Shown one piece after another: positions 1 through 6,044 of a DNA stretch of 13,915 bases. The position numbers and the translations under genes were made by a program. Below the pieces are notes generated by a model, which saw only the letters and a program-made list of their open reading frames with translations, made no database searches and was not told where the DNA came from. Source of the DNA: Ignavibacteria bacterium. Lineage in GTDB: Bacteria > Bacteroidota > Ignavibacteria > UBA10030 > UBA6906. The stretch's first letter is position 1. Each line of letters begins with the position of its first letter. The stretch is from positions 1-13,915 of the forward strand of contig JAOUDE010000025.1 of the NCBI GenBank assembly GCA_029859455.1, in the 5' to 3' direction.

Positions 1-580
1 ATCCCCCGGTTCCGCAGAAAATCCCCCCGCTTGTCCAAAGCACGGGGATAAGCAGGGATGTCTGTCCTCTGAGTCCGAACGACTCCCCAAGGTACACTTT
101 CAGGCCGCCATTTAATCCGAATGAAAGCCGCCATTCGCTGGAAATCCCGCCGAGATCGGGGTTGAAATTCACGAGGCCGATGGTGAGTCCTCCGTAGGGG
201 GTGAGGCGCCGGCCGGCGGTCGGTGCCTCATACATGGCGCCGGCCTGAATATACTGAATTGTCACATCGAACAGGTCTGAAGTGGTTCCGGTCGCAATGT
301 TTCTGGCTGTGATGGTGGTCGACTGGTTCAGATACGAAAGTTCAAAGCGGATGTTTTCCTCTACTCGGTATCCAATCGCGCCCCCCCAGTTCCCTGCATC
401 CTTGATACAAAATTCTGTGGGTACGCCGGTCTGGGAGAATCCTTCGATTCCTCCCCAGAACTGGTAACCGCCATATCCGGCAATCTCTACACGACCCTGA
501 GCGTGACCGTTGATCGGCACAAGCAGGAACGGGACAAGAAACAGCAATGCGGAGCCTGTAGGTATCAAGTGCCTGGGCAT
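1..580 (-). CDS. Outer-membrane beta-barrel protein, 8-stranded OMP type, 3' end beyond the window
   Basis: Reading the minus strand from the ATG at 580-578 gives 193 residues with no stop before the left edge, so the gene is cut by the window. The N-terminus (MPRHLIPTGSALLFLVPFLL, then VPINGHAQG) is a clear Sec signal peptide with cleavage probably after HAQ. The mature part opens with VEIAGYGGYQFWG and alternates polar and hydrophobic residues with many Gly and aromatic positions, as in the small OmpW/OmpA-like barrels (OMP_b-brl, PF13505 type). The segment LTPYGGLTIGLVNFNP and the FCGTGG near the edge are common in this family. Only one or two final strands should be missing. It is transcribed divergently from the FadL-like gene. 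A run of seven G (minus strand) encodes part of NWGGAIG. The ligand is unknown; structural role or small-solute porin are both possible. Confidence 0.8.
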   Translation of the reverse strand, partial: MPRHLIPTGSALLFLVPFLLVPINGHAQGRVEIAGYGGYQFWGGIEGFSQTGVPTEFCIKDAGNWGGAIGYRVEENIRFELSYLNQSTTITARNIATGTTSDLFDVTIQYIQAGAMYEAPTAGRRLTPYGGLTIGLVNFNPDLGGISSEWRLSFGLNGGLKVYLGESFGLRGQTSLLIPVLWTSGGIFCGTGG

Positions 581-620
581 GATCTGATCTTGGGGTTGTT
601 GAAAATGAAGTGAACTATCA

Positions 621-652
621 GACTCTTCGGAGTCGCTTCCCCTTCGGAGGAA
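621..652. other. Two tandem hairpins with TTCG loops in the divergent intergenic region
   Basis: GACTC-TTCG-GAGTC (621-634) is a perfect 5-bp stem closing a TTCG tetraloop. Two bases later TTCCCC-TTCG-GAGGAA (637-652) forms a second stem with one C/A mismatch and the same loop. Both lie between the predicted minus-strand promoter and the start of the outer-membrane barrel gene, so in that transcript they would fold in the 5' leader (loops read CGAA on that strand). They have no T-tract, so they are not convincing terminators. Leader structure or a stability element is an inference. Confidence 0.4.
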
Positions 653-673
653 CTCAAGAAAATGGTATCTGCC

Positions 674-702
674 AAAATATCAAATCCCCAGCTTACTTTC
701 AA
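674..702 (-). promoter_or_regulatory. Predicted sigma70-like promoter for the outer-membrane barrel gene
   Basis: On the minus strand a -35 box TTGAAA (702-697) is followed after exactly 17 bp by TATTTT (679-674). These match the consensus at 5/6 and 4/6 positions. Initiation would fall near 667, giving a leader of about 87 nt. The -35 box sits inside one arm of an inverted repeat (693-721). This is only motif matching, and some phyla use different -10 elements. Confidence 0.35.
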
Positions 703-721
703 CCTTGTCGCGTGAAAGTAA
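693..721. promoter_or_regulatory. Perfect 9-bp inverted repeat, candidate operator between divergent genes
   Basis: TTACTTTCA (693-701) and TGAAAGTAA (713-721) are exact reverse complements separated by 11 bp, so arm centres are 20 bp (about two helical turns) apart, as expected for a dimeric repressor. The left arm overlaps the predicted -35 box of the minus-strand promoter, and the right arm lies just upstream of the predicted plus-strand -35 box. It could co-regulate the two outer-membrane protein genes. No regulator gene is nearby. Confidence 0.35.
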
Positions 722-729
722 CGGACGGC

Positions 730-758
730 TTGCCATTCGTTTCCAGTTCCACTAGATT
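730..758 (+). promoter_or_regulatory. Predicted sigma70-like promoter for the FadL-like gene operon
   Basis: TTGCCA (730-735, 5/6 to TTGACA) and TAGATT (753-758, 4/6 to TATAAT) are separated by 17 bp. Initiation near 765 would give a leader of about 34 nt before the ATG at 799. This supports the downstream start rather than the longer open frame that reaches back to 610. Motif evidence only. Confidence 0.33.
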
Positions 759-798
759 GAACCGCAAATCGCCTGTTCCCTGTGAGAACGGTATCCAT

Positions 799-2163
799 AT
801 GAGAAAGATCTTCCTTGCGGCTCTGCTTACATCGTTATTGGTTTTACCTGGTCCCGCCAGCGTTGCTCAGATTTCCAATTACTGGAACCAGCAATATGGA
901 ACCAGATCAACTCTCCTCGGTGGAGCGGTGATCGGGAGCGTGTCTGATATGAGCGCGACCTACTACAACCCGGGAGCGATTTCACTTTTCGAAGAAGATG
1001 CGATCCTTCTCAGTGCAAGGGGATACGAGTACAGTGCACAGCGCATCAAAAACGGAGCAGGGGACGGGCGGGATCTCACATCATCGAAGATCAGCCCGCT
1101 CCCCGATCTGGTTGCCAGCTCCCTCCCGTTTGATTGGCTCGGTGAACAGGCCCTGGCGTTCTCTATCCTCGTGCGGTCACGAGGGAACTCCGCCATACAG
1201 GCGAGGGGGCCGGTCAGTCCGACAAGTCCCGGCGGGACCGCCGACACTGAGTTGATACTCTTTGACGACATGAGTGAATTCTGGGGAGGACTGACGTACA
1301 GTACCCGGCTCAGCGACAGGATCGGAGTCGGTGTAACGACGTATCTGGCTGTTCGTGACCAGGACCGCCGTTCCCAGCTTCTTGCCCAGGAGATCATGGC
1401 CAACGGCGATATCGCCGCGTCGATTCTAATCAATCATCAAACCTACATGCATGCCCGGCTGCTCTGGAAGGCCGGGATCGGCATTAATTTAAGTCCACTG
1501 ACACTCGGTGCCACAATAACCACCCCGGGTGTCGGCCTTTTTGGGACCGGATCATCACTCGTGAACTCGACATCAACAGGATTTGATTTCGACGGCGACG
1601 GGATGGAGGACAACATACTTGCCGGAAGCTACCAGAGTGACGTTGATGCCGATTACCGTTCCTCATGGTCGTACGGGGCCGGTGCTTCTTATTCCTTCGG
1701 GGATGTGAAAGTGCATGTCAGCGGCGAATATATCGACGGTGTCGACTTCTTCCGGATTCTCGATACCGAAGACTTCGTGGCACAGAGTTCGGGGGACACC
1801 ATTTCCAGCCATCTTACACATGAGGCAGAACCGGTCTTCAATTATGCATTCGGTCTGGAGGTGTTGATGGGAGAAAAGACGAAGGCCTATGTGAGCTTCT
1901 CAACTGATTTCTCAGCAGGAATTCAGGGAAGCAGATCGACTCTTTCGATTGCGAAACAGGATATTTTTCATATCGGCGGCGGGGCTGCGTTTGTCGTCGG
2001 TCGGTGGGATCTTATCGCCGGGGCGGTATATGCTTTCGGACAGGATAAACTGGAGGATGTGTTCAGGGCGGCAGATGTCGGCGGGCTGGCGAGTTCTCTG
2101 AGCGGCTCGGATGTCACGTTCCAGAGGATACGGGTGCTGTTCGGTTTTTCGTTCAGATTGTGA
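799..2163 (+). CDS. FadL/OMPP1-like outer-membrane transport protein
   Basis: The 454-residue product starts MRKIFLAALLTSLLVLPGPASVAQ, a Sec signal peptide. The open frame extends 63 codons further upstream, but that part has no exporter or barrel character and crosses the promoter region, so ATG 799 is the better start (a weak GAGAA lies upstream). The mature N-terminus TRSTLLGGAVIGSVSDMSATYYNPG is typical of the FadL/OMPP1/TodX barrels that carry hydrophobic substrates across the outer membrane. The length fits (about 400-470). It ends RVLFGFSFRL, a plausible barrel C-terminal signal. Residues 263-271 (DFDGDGMED) form a DxDxDGxxD loop resembling a calcium-binding site, presumably extracellular. 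It heads a plus-strand operon; the AI-2E permease gene begins 7 bp after its stop. The substrate cannot be read from sequence. Confidence 0.72.
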   Translation: MRKIFLAALLTSLLVLPGPASVAQISNYWNQQYGTRSTLLGGAVIGSVSDMSATYYNPGAISLFEEDAILLSARGYEYSAQRIKNGAGDGRDLTSSKISPLPDLVASSLPFDWLGEQALAFSILVRSRGNSAIQARGPVSPTSPGGTADTELILFDDMSEFWGGLTYSTRLSDRIGVGVTTYLAVRDQDRRSQLLAQEIMANGDIAASILINHQTYMHARLLWKAGIGINLSPLTLGATITTPGVGLFGTGSSLVNSTSTGFDFDGDGMEDNILAGSYQSDVDADYRSSWSYGAGASYSFGDVKVHVSGEYIDGVDFFRILDTEDFVAQSSGDTISSHLTHEAEPVFNYAFGLEVLMGEKTKAYVSFSTDFSAGIQGSRSTLSIAKQDIFHIGGGAAFVVGRWDLIAGAVYAFGQDKLEDVFRAADVGGLASSLSGSDVTFQRIRVLFGFSFRL

Positions 2164-2170
2164 GCAGGCC

Positions 2171-3229
2171 ATGACAAAAACCAACGACACAACGCTCTTC
2201 ACGAATAATGCGATCGAAGCCTCGATCCGGATCGGGTTGATCGCGCTGCTCGTTGTCTGGTGTTTTACGATCCTGGAGCCCTTCATCATGGTGGTCCTCT
2301 GGGGACTCATTGTTGCCATTGCCCTCTATCCGGCATATTCCTGGCTTGAACGAAGGCTCGGCAACCGGAAAAACCTTGCCGCTACTCTGCTAACCACCGT
2401 GACCATTCTCTGTATCCTGCTCACAGGCGGTTTCATAGTTGATTCGCTGGCCGGAGGGGTTGCAGACGCAAGGGACAGTTTCAAGCCGGAAATGCTCGTT
2501 GTCCCTCCTCCCCCACCAGGGCTCGCAGAGGTTCCGATCGTCGGTCATTCGGTTTCACGGATGTGGAATCTTGCCTCCACCAATCTTGAGGCATTGCTGG
2601 AGGAGTTTGCTCCTCAGCTGCAGACGATCGGTGTCTGGCTTCTCGAGGCTGCCTCCGGAGCGGGGATCGCGTTCCTGATCTTTATAGTTTCGACAATTAT
2701 TGCCGGGGTGTTTCTCGCAAAGTCTGACTCAGGAGCAAGTGCAGCCAGGGAGATTGGAAGGCGCGTTGTCGGCGCGCGCGGTGACGAGTTTGTCGCAGAT
2801 GCCGAATCAACAATCCGGAATGTCACGAGGGGGATCCTCGGCGTGGCAGCAATTCAGGCGCTCCTCGCCGGAATCGGTTTTGTCGTTGCCGGTGTTCCCG
2901 GAGCAGGCTTATGGGCATTTCTCTGCCTGATTCTGGCAGTCATCCAGATTGGCATTGGACCGATCGCGATACCGGTGGCGATCTATATGTTCTATGCCGC
3001 CGATACCGTGACGGCAACGCTGCTCGCAATCTGGCTTGGTTTCGCTCTGGTGATCGACAATGTCCTCAAACCGATTCTCCTCGGGCGAAAAGCGCCGGTT
3101 CCGATGATGGTGATTTTCCTCGGCTCAATCGGTGGTTTCCTGTCATCAGGCATAATAGGCCTCTTTATCGGTGCAGTGGTCCTCTCCCTTGGCTATAAGT
3201 TGTTCCTCGCCTGGCTGAGGGAGACCTGA
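2171..3229 (+). CDS. AI-2E family transporter (PF01594-type inner-membrane permease)
   Basis: The ATG at 2171 gives 352 residues, the usual size of this family; an in-frame start at 2111 would overlap the preceding gene by 53 bp. The pattern is classic: two N-terminal hydrophobic segments (about 20-52), another at 72-95, a soluble loop with a VPPPPPG stretch (111-117), then segments near 160-184, 222-275 and 283-345. The conserved family signature is visible as DNVLKPILLGRKAPVP (296-311), followed by MMVIFLGSIGG. Members act as AI-2 exporters (TqsA), Na+/H+ antiporters or uncharacterised permeases, so the name does not establish AI-2 transport. Close spacing on both sides (7 bp upstream, 19 bp downstream) suggests co-transcription with the two exported proteins. 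Confidence 0.88.
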   Translation: MTKTNDTTLFTNNAIEASIRIGLIALLVVWCFTILEPFIMVVLWGLIVAIALYPAYSWLERRLGNRKNLAATLLTTVTILCILLTGGFIVDSLAGGVADARDSFKPEMLVVPPPPPGLAEVPIVGHSVSRMWNLASTNLEALLEEFAPQLQTIGVWLLEAASGAGIAFLIFIVSTIIAGVFLAKSDSGASAAREIGRRVVGARGDEFVADAESTIRNVTRGILGVAAIQALLAGIGFVVAGVPGAGLWAFLCLILAVIQIGIGPIAIPVAIYMFYAADTVTATLLAIWLGFALVIDNVLKPILLGRKAPVPMMVIFLGSIGGFLSSGIIGLFIGAVVLSLGYKLFLAWLRET

Positions 3230-3248
3230 GGGTTCGTCGGGGAGAAGC

Positions 3249-3710
3249 GTGAGAGCCGGAGTAACCCAAGGCCTGGTTCTCCTGACAGTCCTGACTATAG
3301 TTGTCCCGGCCGGTTCCATGGGCCAGGAGGAGTTACGCAATGAATTCTGGCCTGAGATCGACCTCTTCTATCGTGTTGACGCGATCCATCGGTTTGTTTT
3401 CCTGACTGCTCCCGCGATGTCGCCGAAGGATAACTACTCGGAGGGATTGATAGGACTTCATTTCGAATCAGGCTTGTTTCGAATTCTCCGGTCGAGCACG
3501 CTCCCGACTCACGATATCGACAGGTTTCGCTATCGCCGGCTTCGTGTTGGCGTCCAGCATCTCGCCATTCCCTGCGGTCCTCCTGCGGTGGGTTGTCGTT
3601 TTCGCTCGCATCATTCTTCATCGACAACCCAGGCATCGATCAGGGATTCCGGCATGCCGGCGATGAACCGGGATGGCTTGGAGAGGAGCAGACCGCTCTC
3701 CCTGTCATAG
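3249..3710 (+). CDS. Exported outer-membrane-type protein, 3' truncated by a rearrangement
   Basis: A GTG start at 3249 is preceded by GGGGAGAAG. The first 26 residues (MRAGVTQGLVLLTVLTIVVP, then AGSMGQ) are a signal peptide. The next part, EFWPEIDLFYRV and, further on, RFRYRRLRVGVQHL (ending near residue 104), resembles the N-terminus of uncharacterised DUF2490-like barrel proteins of about 250-300 residues, with the usual pattern 'EFWPE-D-Y-R' then 'LRVG'. After about 3558 the frame turns into low-quality sequence (IPCGPPAVGCRFRSHHSSSTT) and from 3611 it is merely antisense to the helicase gene, so the true gene has lost its C-terminal half. It is the third gene of the plus operon, 19 bp after the permease. 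The product as written (153 aa) is probably not functional. The family assignment is from recall and moderate at best. Confidence 0.6.
   Translation: MRAGVTQGLVLLTVLTIVVPAGSMGQEELRNEFWPEIDLFYRVDAIHRFVFLTAPAMSPKDNYSEGLIGLHFESGLFRILRSSTLPTHDIDRFRYRRLRVGVQHLAIPCGPPAVGCRFRSHHSSSTTQASIRDSGMPAMNRDGLERSRPLSLS
3589..3631. repeat. 10-bp inverted repeat at the truncation junction
   Basis: TGGGTTGTCG (3589-3598) and CGACAACCCA (3622-3631) are perfect reverse complements around a 23-bp spacer. The right arm is the codons for AWVVD at the helicase C-terminus; the left arm lies in the degenerate tail of the truncated plus-strand gene. There is no T-tract. It may be a convergent hairpin, or a trace of a fold-back or template-switch event that created the junction. 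Confidence 0.45.
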
Positions 3711-4630
3711 ACATTAATCGGGTAGGAAACAAAAAGATTCTCCTTCGCCCGGGTACAGGCAACATACATCAGCCGCCGTTCCTCCTCCATCGCATCTTCG
3801 TTCTGGGCAGCGCGGATATTCGGGAACCGGCCGTCCAGTGCATAGAGAACGAAGACGGAATGCCATTCGAGTCCTTTCGCGCTGTGGATGGTTGAAAGAA
3901 CAAGTTTCTCGTCCTCCGTTCCCGGGGGGCTGATATCGGAGATGCTCTCGGTCACCGGCTCGAGTGTCAGATCAGCAAGGAGTGATCCGACCGAGCGATA
4001 CCGCTCCGTAATCTGCTGAAACATCTCCAGGTCCTTCCTCCGTTTGTTGAAGTCCTCATACCGGCGCTTGAACAGGGGGTCATAATAGAGAAGCAGGGAT
4101 GCTACTTTGTCAGCGGGAGCGAGGTGCTCGGGCATGACCCCTCCCAGTGTCTCAAACAGCGTCCGGACACGGTCAGGGTACCCCCTCCAGTCATCCCGGA
4201 AAAGATTCTTCCCGGGTTTCCTGGCAAGCAGATCGGTGAGAATCGTTTCAGCTGTCCGCGGTCCGACACCGTCGATGAGAAGAAGAATCCTGTTCCAGGC
4301 GACGGCGTCGCGTGGATTCTCGATCACCCGGAGATACGCCAGCAGATCCTTGACATGCGCTGTTTCGATGAATTTGAAACCTCCGAACTTGGTGAACGGA
4401 ACGTTCGCCTTGTTCAGTTCTATTTCAAGATCGAAAGAGAGATAGCTGGAGCGGAACAGGACCGCGATATCGCTGAGCGCAACACCCTGCTCGCGCAGTT
4501 CGAGGACGCGCTGGACGATGAAGCGGGACTGCAGGTTCTCGTCGTGTGCAACCACAATCGCCGGCCGCTCACCGCCGCCCCGGTGAGTGAAAAGTTCTTT
4601 GTGAAATTTGTGGCGTGGTGTTTTTACCAC
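3611..4630 (-). CDS. UvrD/PcrA-type superfamily 1A helicase, C-terminal half (2A/2B domains)
   Basis: The 339 residues contain only the second half of a UvrD-like DNA helicase. IAVLFRSSYLSFDLEIEL (55-72) and KFGGFKFIETAHVKDLLAYL (81-100) are the region after motif IV. GVGPRTAETIL lies at 121-131 in the 2B part. Motif V is STIHSAKGLEW (246-256) and motif VI is EEERRLMYVACTRAKENL (282-299). Walker A, DEYQD and NYRS are absent here and are found in the minus-strand fragment at 11862-12851. Homology begins at about residue 9 (FHKELFTH). The first eight residues come from repeat DNA, and the GTG at 4630 has no Shine-Dalgarno sequence. Without the ATPase half it cannot hydrolyse ATP alone. It is either a pseudogene fragment or one half of a two-chain enzyme. 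Confidence 0.85.
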   Translation of the reverse strand: MVKTPRHKFHKELFTHRGGGERPAIVVAHDENLQSRFIVQRVLELREQGVALSDIAVLFRSSYLSFDLEIELNKANVPFTKFGGFKFIETAHVKDLLAYLRVIENPRDAVAWNRILLLIDGVGPRTAETILTDLLARKPGKNLFRDDWRGYPDRVRTLFETLGGVMPEHLAPADKVASLLLYYDPLFKRRYEDFNKRRKDLEMFQQITERYRSVGSLLADLTLEPVTESISDISPPGTEDEKLVLSTIHSAKGLEWHSVFVLYALDGRFPNIRAAQNEDAMEEERRLMYVACTRAKENLFVSYPINVYDRESGLLLSKPSRFIAGMPESLIDAWVVDEE

Positions 4631-4650
4631 AAAGTCACCAAGACACCAGG
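4626..4650 (+). repeat. Left terminal inverted repeat of the 428-bp element
   Basis: This end begins ACCACAAAGTCACCAAG and shows the CAC-RAAGR periodicity of 8 bp. Just outside it GTGGTGTTTTTACCAC forms a small hairpin with the tip. It matches the right end at 19 of 25 positions in inverted orientation. The GTG start assigned to the helicase C-half lies inside its first five bases. Confidence 0.55.
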
Positions 4651-4660
4651 AAAGAAAAGA

Positions 4661-4830
4661 TTACAGGACGAACCTTCGGATGCCATGCGTTATCAAGGAT
4701 ACGTTGAAATTAATGAGAAGGCCAATTTGTTTGTTTGCCAGCCTCATGTATGAAAGGAGTTGTGCCTGGAATACGGGAGCATGATCTCCGCCGATTTCAC
4801 CGCTGTTGCGAGATGATTGAGTTCGTCCGG
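4661..4830 (-). pseudogene. GxxExxY protein (PDDEXK_3 family) C-terminal remnant, frameshifted
   Basis: Reading the minus strand to the TAA at 4663-4661 gives VFQAQLLSYMRLANKQIGLL, then INFNV and, at the end, GIRRFVL. This is the characteristic C-terminus of GxxExxY proteins (AQLLTYMKL..., GLLINFNV..., GIKRxVL). The preceding family segment AVKSAEIMLP is present in the adjacent frame, and the two join if one C is restored in the CCC run at about 4774-4777. So a single-base deletion appears to have broken the frame. The N-terminal GxxExxY motif itself (normally about 120 residues in total) is not visible upstream, so the copy is also truncated or badly decayed. The left coordinate is the stop; the right one is approximate. 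The family's function is uncertain; a nuclease-like fold has been proposed. Confidence 0.65.
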
Positions 4831-5028
4831 AATATCTTCGCAAAGCCTCTTTGCCCTGCCGAATCGATTCTGTGCCTGGTGTCCATGAAGCCCTCCATCC
4901 TCTTGGCGGGCTATTTGTGATATGGCGGGGTGATGCGTGAAGCAGTGAACTTCCCAAGGTCGCGGATTGGAGGGTCTTTCGCAACCTACCTTCGGGGCAT
5001 TTCTTACCGGGACTCTCTTCCTAAACGA

Positions 5029-5053
5029 CTTTGTGCCTTTGTGTCTTCGTGGT
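5029..5053 (-). repeat. Right terminal inverted repeat of the 428-bp element
   Basis: On the minus strand this end begins ACCACGAAGACACAAAGG and is made of three 8-bp units of the CACRAAGR type. It is the more regular of the two ends. It stops 21 bp from the TAA of the methyltransferase gene, so it also borders that gene's 3' end. Confidence 0.55.
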
Positions 5054-5074
5054 AATCTTCTTCCAGAGGCGCCA

Positions 5075-6016
5075 TTATTTCCCCGCCGGAGTTGTTCCTC
5101 TGCGGGCGCTTTCCTGCCCAAGCGTCTTTGCGGCTGCCTTTATGTACGCCGGCGTCGTGCCGCAGCATCCTCCCACAATCGAGGCCCCGAGCCTGACCCA
5201 CTCCGCGACATGACTGGCGTACCCTGCTTCATCGACATCGTGCGTAAACTCCCAGCCATGGACGTCACTTTCCGGATTACCGATATTGCCATATACGCCG
5301 AGATGAGTTCCCGGCGATGATCGGGCGATCTGTGCAGCGGCCTCGGTCAGGGCTGATCCCATGTAGCGGGGAGAGACACAGTTGATCGAGAACCCTGCTG
5401 GCCGAAGTTCCGCCAGCGAATCGATCGCATCCGACAAGGTCTCGCCGGACAGGAGGTGCCCCTGTGCGTTGCACACGAAACTCACTACGAATTCCTTGCC
5501 GGTCTGCTCAGCTGCACGTCCCGCGGCAAACGCCTCTCTGACCGTGTTCATCGTCTCGATGAGAAGGAAATCAACACCCAGGTTTGCGAGGGCGCCGGCC
5601 AGTTCCTCATGCTCCTCACACAGCTCCTGATCGGATGGCACCAGATCGGGCCGGTAGCAGTCTTCCAGAGGGGCGATGGAGCCGGCAATCAGAATGGCAC
5701 TGTTCTGTGCATGCTCCCGAGCCCGCATGGCAAGATCGACCGCACGCTCGGTCAGTTGTCTGGAGCGGTCAGGCAGGTTTGCCCGGTGCATCGTCCTCCG
5801 AGTGGTCCGGAACGTATTGGTGGTGATGATGTCCGCTCCGGCGGCGATGTACTCCTCATGGATCTGCTGGATCAACGCGGGTTTGCTGAAGAGGGCGTTG
5901 GCCGACCACATCGGCAGTCCGGTGTCGGAACCGCGCCGCTGAAGTTCTGTCCCCATTGCACCATCGAGGATCAGAGGTTTATTACTCCGCAATCGTTCAG
6001 CGAGCTTTGCTGCCAT
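5075..6016 (-). CDS. Homocysteine S-methyltransferase family protein
   Basis: The ATG at 6016 gives 313 residues and is preceded by AGGAG (6028-6024) seven bases away. An in-frame extension to 6208 would overlap the protease gene and looks random. The chain starts MAAKLAERLRSNKPLILDGA, and the DGAMGTEL signature (18-25) is the substrate-site motif of the PF02574 (betaine/cobalamin-type homocysteine methyltransferase) barrel. ADIITTNTFR (61-70), ETMNT (154-158) and NCVSP (212-216) follow. The zinc cysteines are C213 and the C284-C285 pair in GGCCGTTPAYI. All catalytic ligands are therefore present. Such enzymes move a methyl group from S-methylmethionine, betaine or a related donor to homocysteine, making methionine; the donor cannot be read here. 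It is 28 bp downstream of the protease gene, so the two are probably co-transcribed. It looks intact. Confidence 0.88.
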   Translation of the reverse strand: MAAKLAERLRSNKPLILDGAMGTELQRRGSDTGLPMWSANALFSKPALIQQIHEEYIAAGADIITTNTFRTTRRTMHRANLPDRSRQLTERAVDLAMRAREHAQNSAILIAGSIAPLEDCYRPDLVPSDQELCEEHEELAGALANLGVDFLLIETMNTVREAFAAGRAAEQTGKEFVVSFVCNAQGHLLSGETLSDAIDSLAELRPAGFSINCVSPRYMGSALTEAAAQIARSSPGTHLGVYGNIGNPESDVHGWEFTHDVDEAGYASHVAEWVRLGASIVGGCCGTTPAYIKAAAKTLGQESARRGTTPAGK

Positions 6017-6023
6017 GATGGAA

Positions 6024-6028
6024 CTCCT
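6024..6028 (-). promoter_or_regulatory. Ribosome binding site deciding the methyltransferase start
   Basis: AGGAG on the minus strand, seven bases before the ATG at 6016-6014, lies in the 28-bp gap after the protease stop. It favours the 313-residue product over an upstream in-frame start that would lie within the protease gene. Confidence 0.6.
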
Positions 6029-6044
6029 GTGATCGGAATAGTCG

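Larger units (their letters stand above)
4626..5053. mobile_element. 428-bp element with imperfect terminal inverted repeats, carrying a GxxExxY remnant
   Basis: The left end (4626-4650) reads ACCACAAAGTCACCAAG and continues; the right end (5053-5029, minus strand) reads ACCACGAAGACACAAAGG and continues. The two 25-bp ends match at 19 of 25 positions, point inward, and have ACCAC at both outer tips. Each end is built of a degenerate 8-bp unit, CACRAAGR. Sequences of this type recur in intergenic DNA of many environmental bacteria, often beside GxxExxY genes (from recall). Inside, only the 3' third is recognisable (see the pseudogene at 4661); 4831-5028 shows no gene I can identify. I see no target-site duplication. 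It starts within about 25 bp of the broken helicase and ends 22 bp before the methyltransferase stop. Mobility is inferred from structure. Confidence 0.5.

Noticed and set aside
2111..2170. Earlier start for the AI-2E transporter
   Set aside because: It would overlap the FadL-like gene by 53 bp and adds a Cys/Arg-rich tail foreign to the family; ATG 2171 gives the normal N-terminus.
3589..3631. Rho-independent terminator for the convergent genes
   Set aside because: The loop is 23 bases and no T-run follows on either strand.
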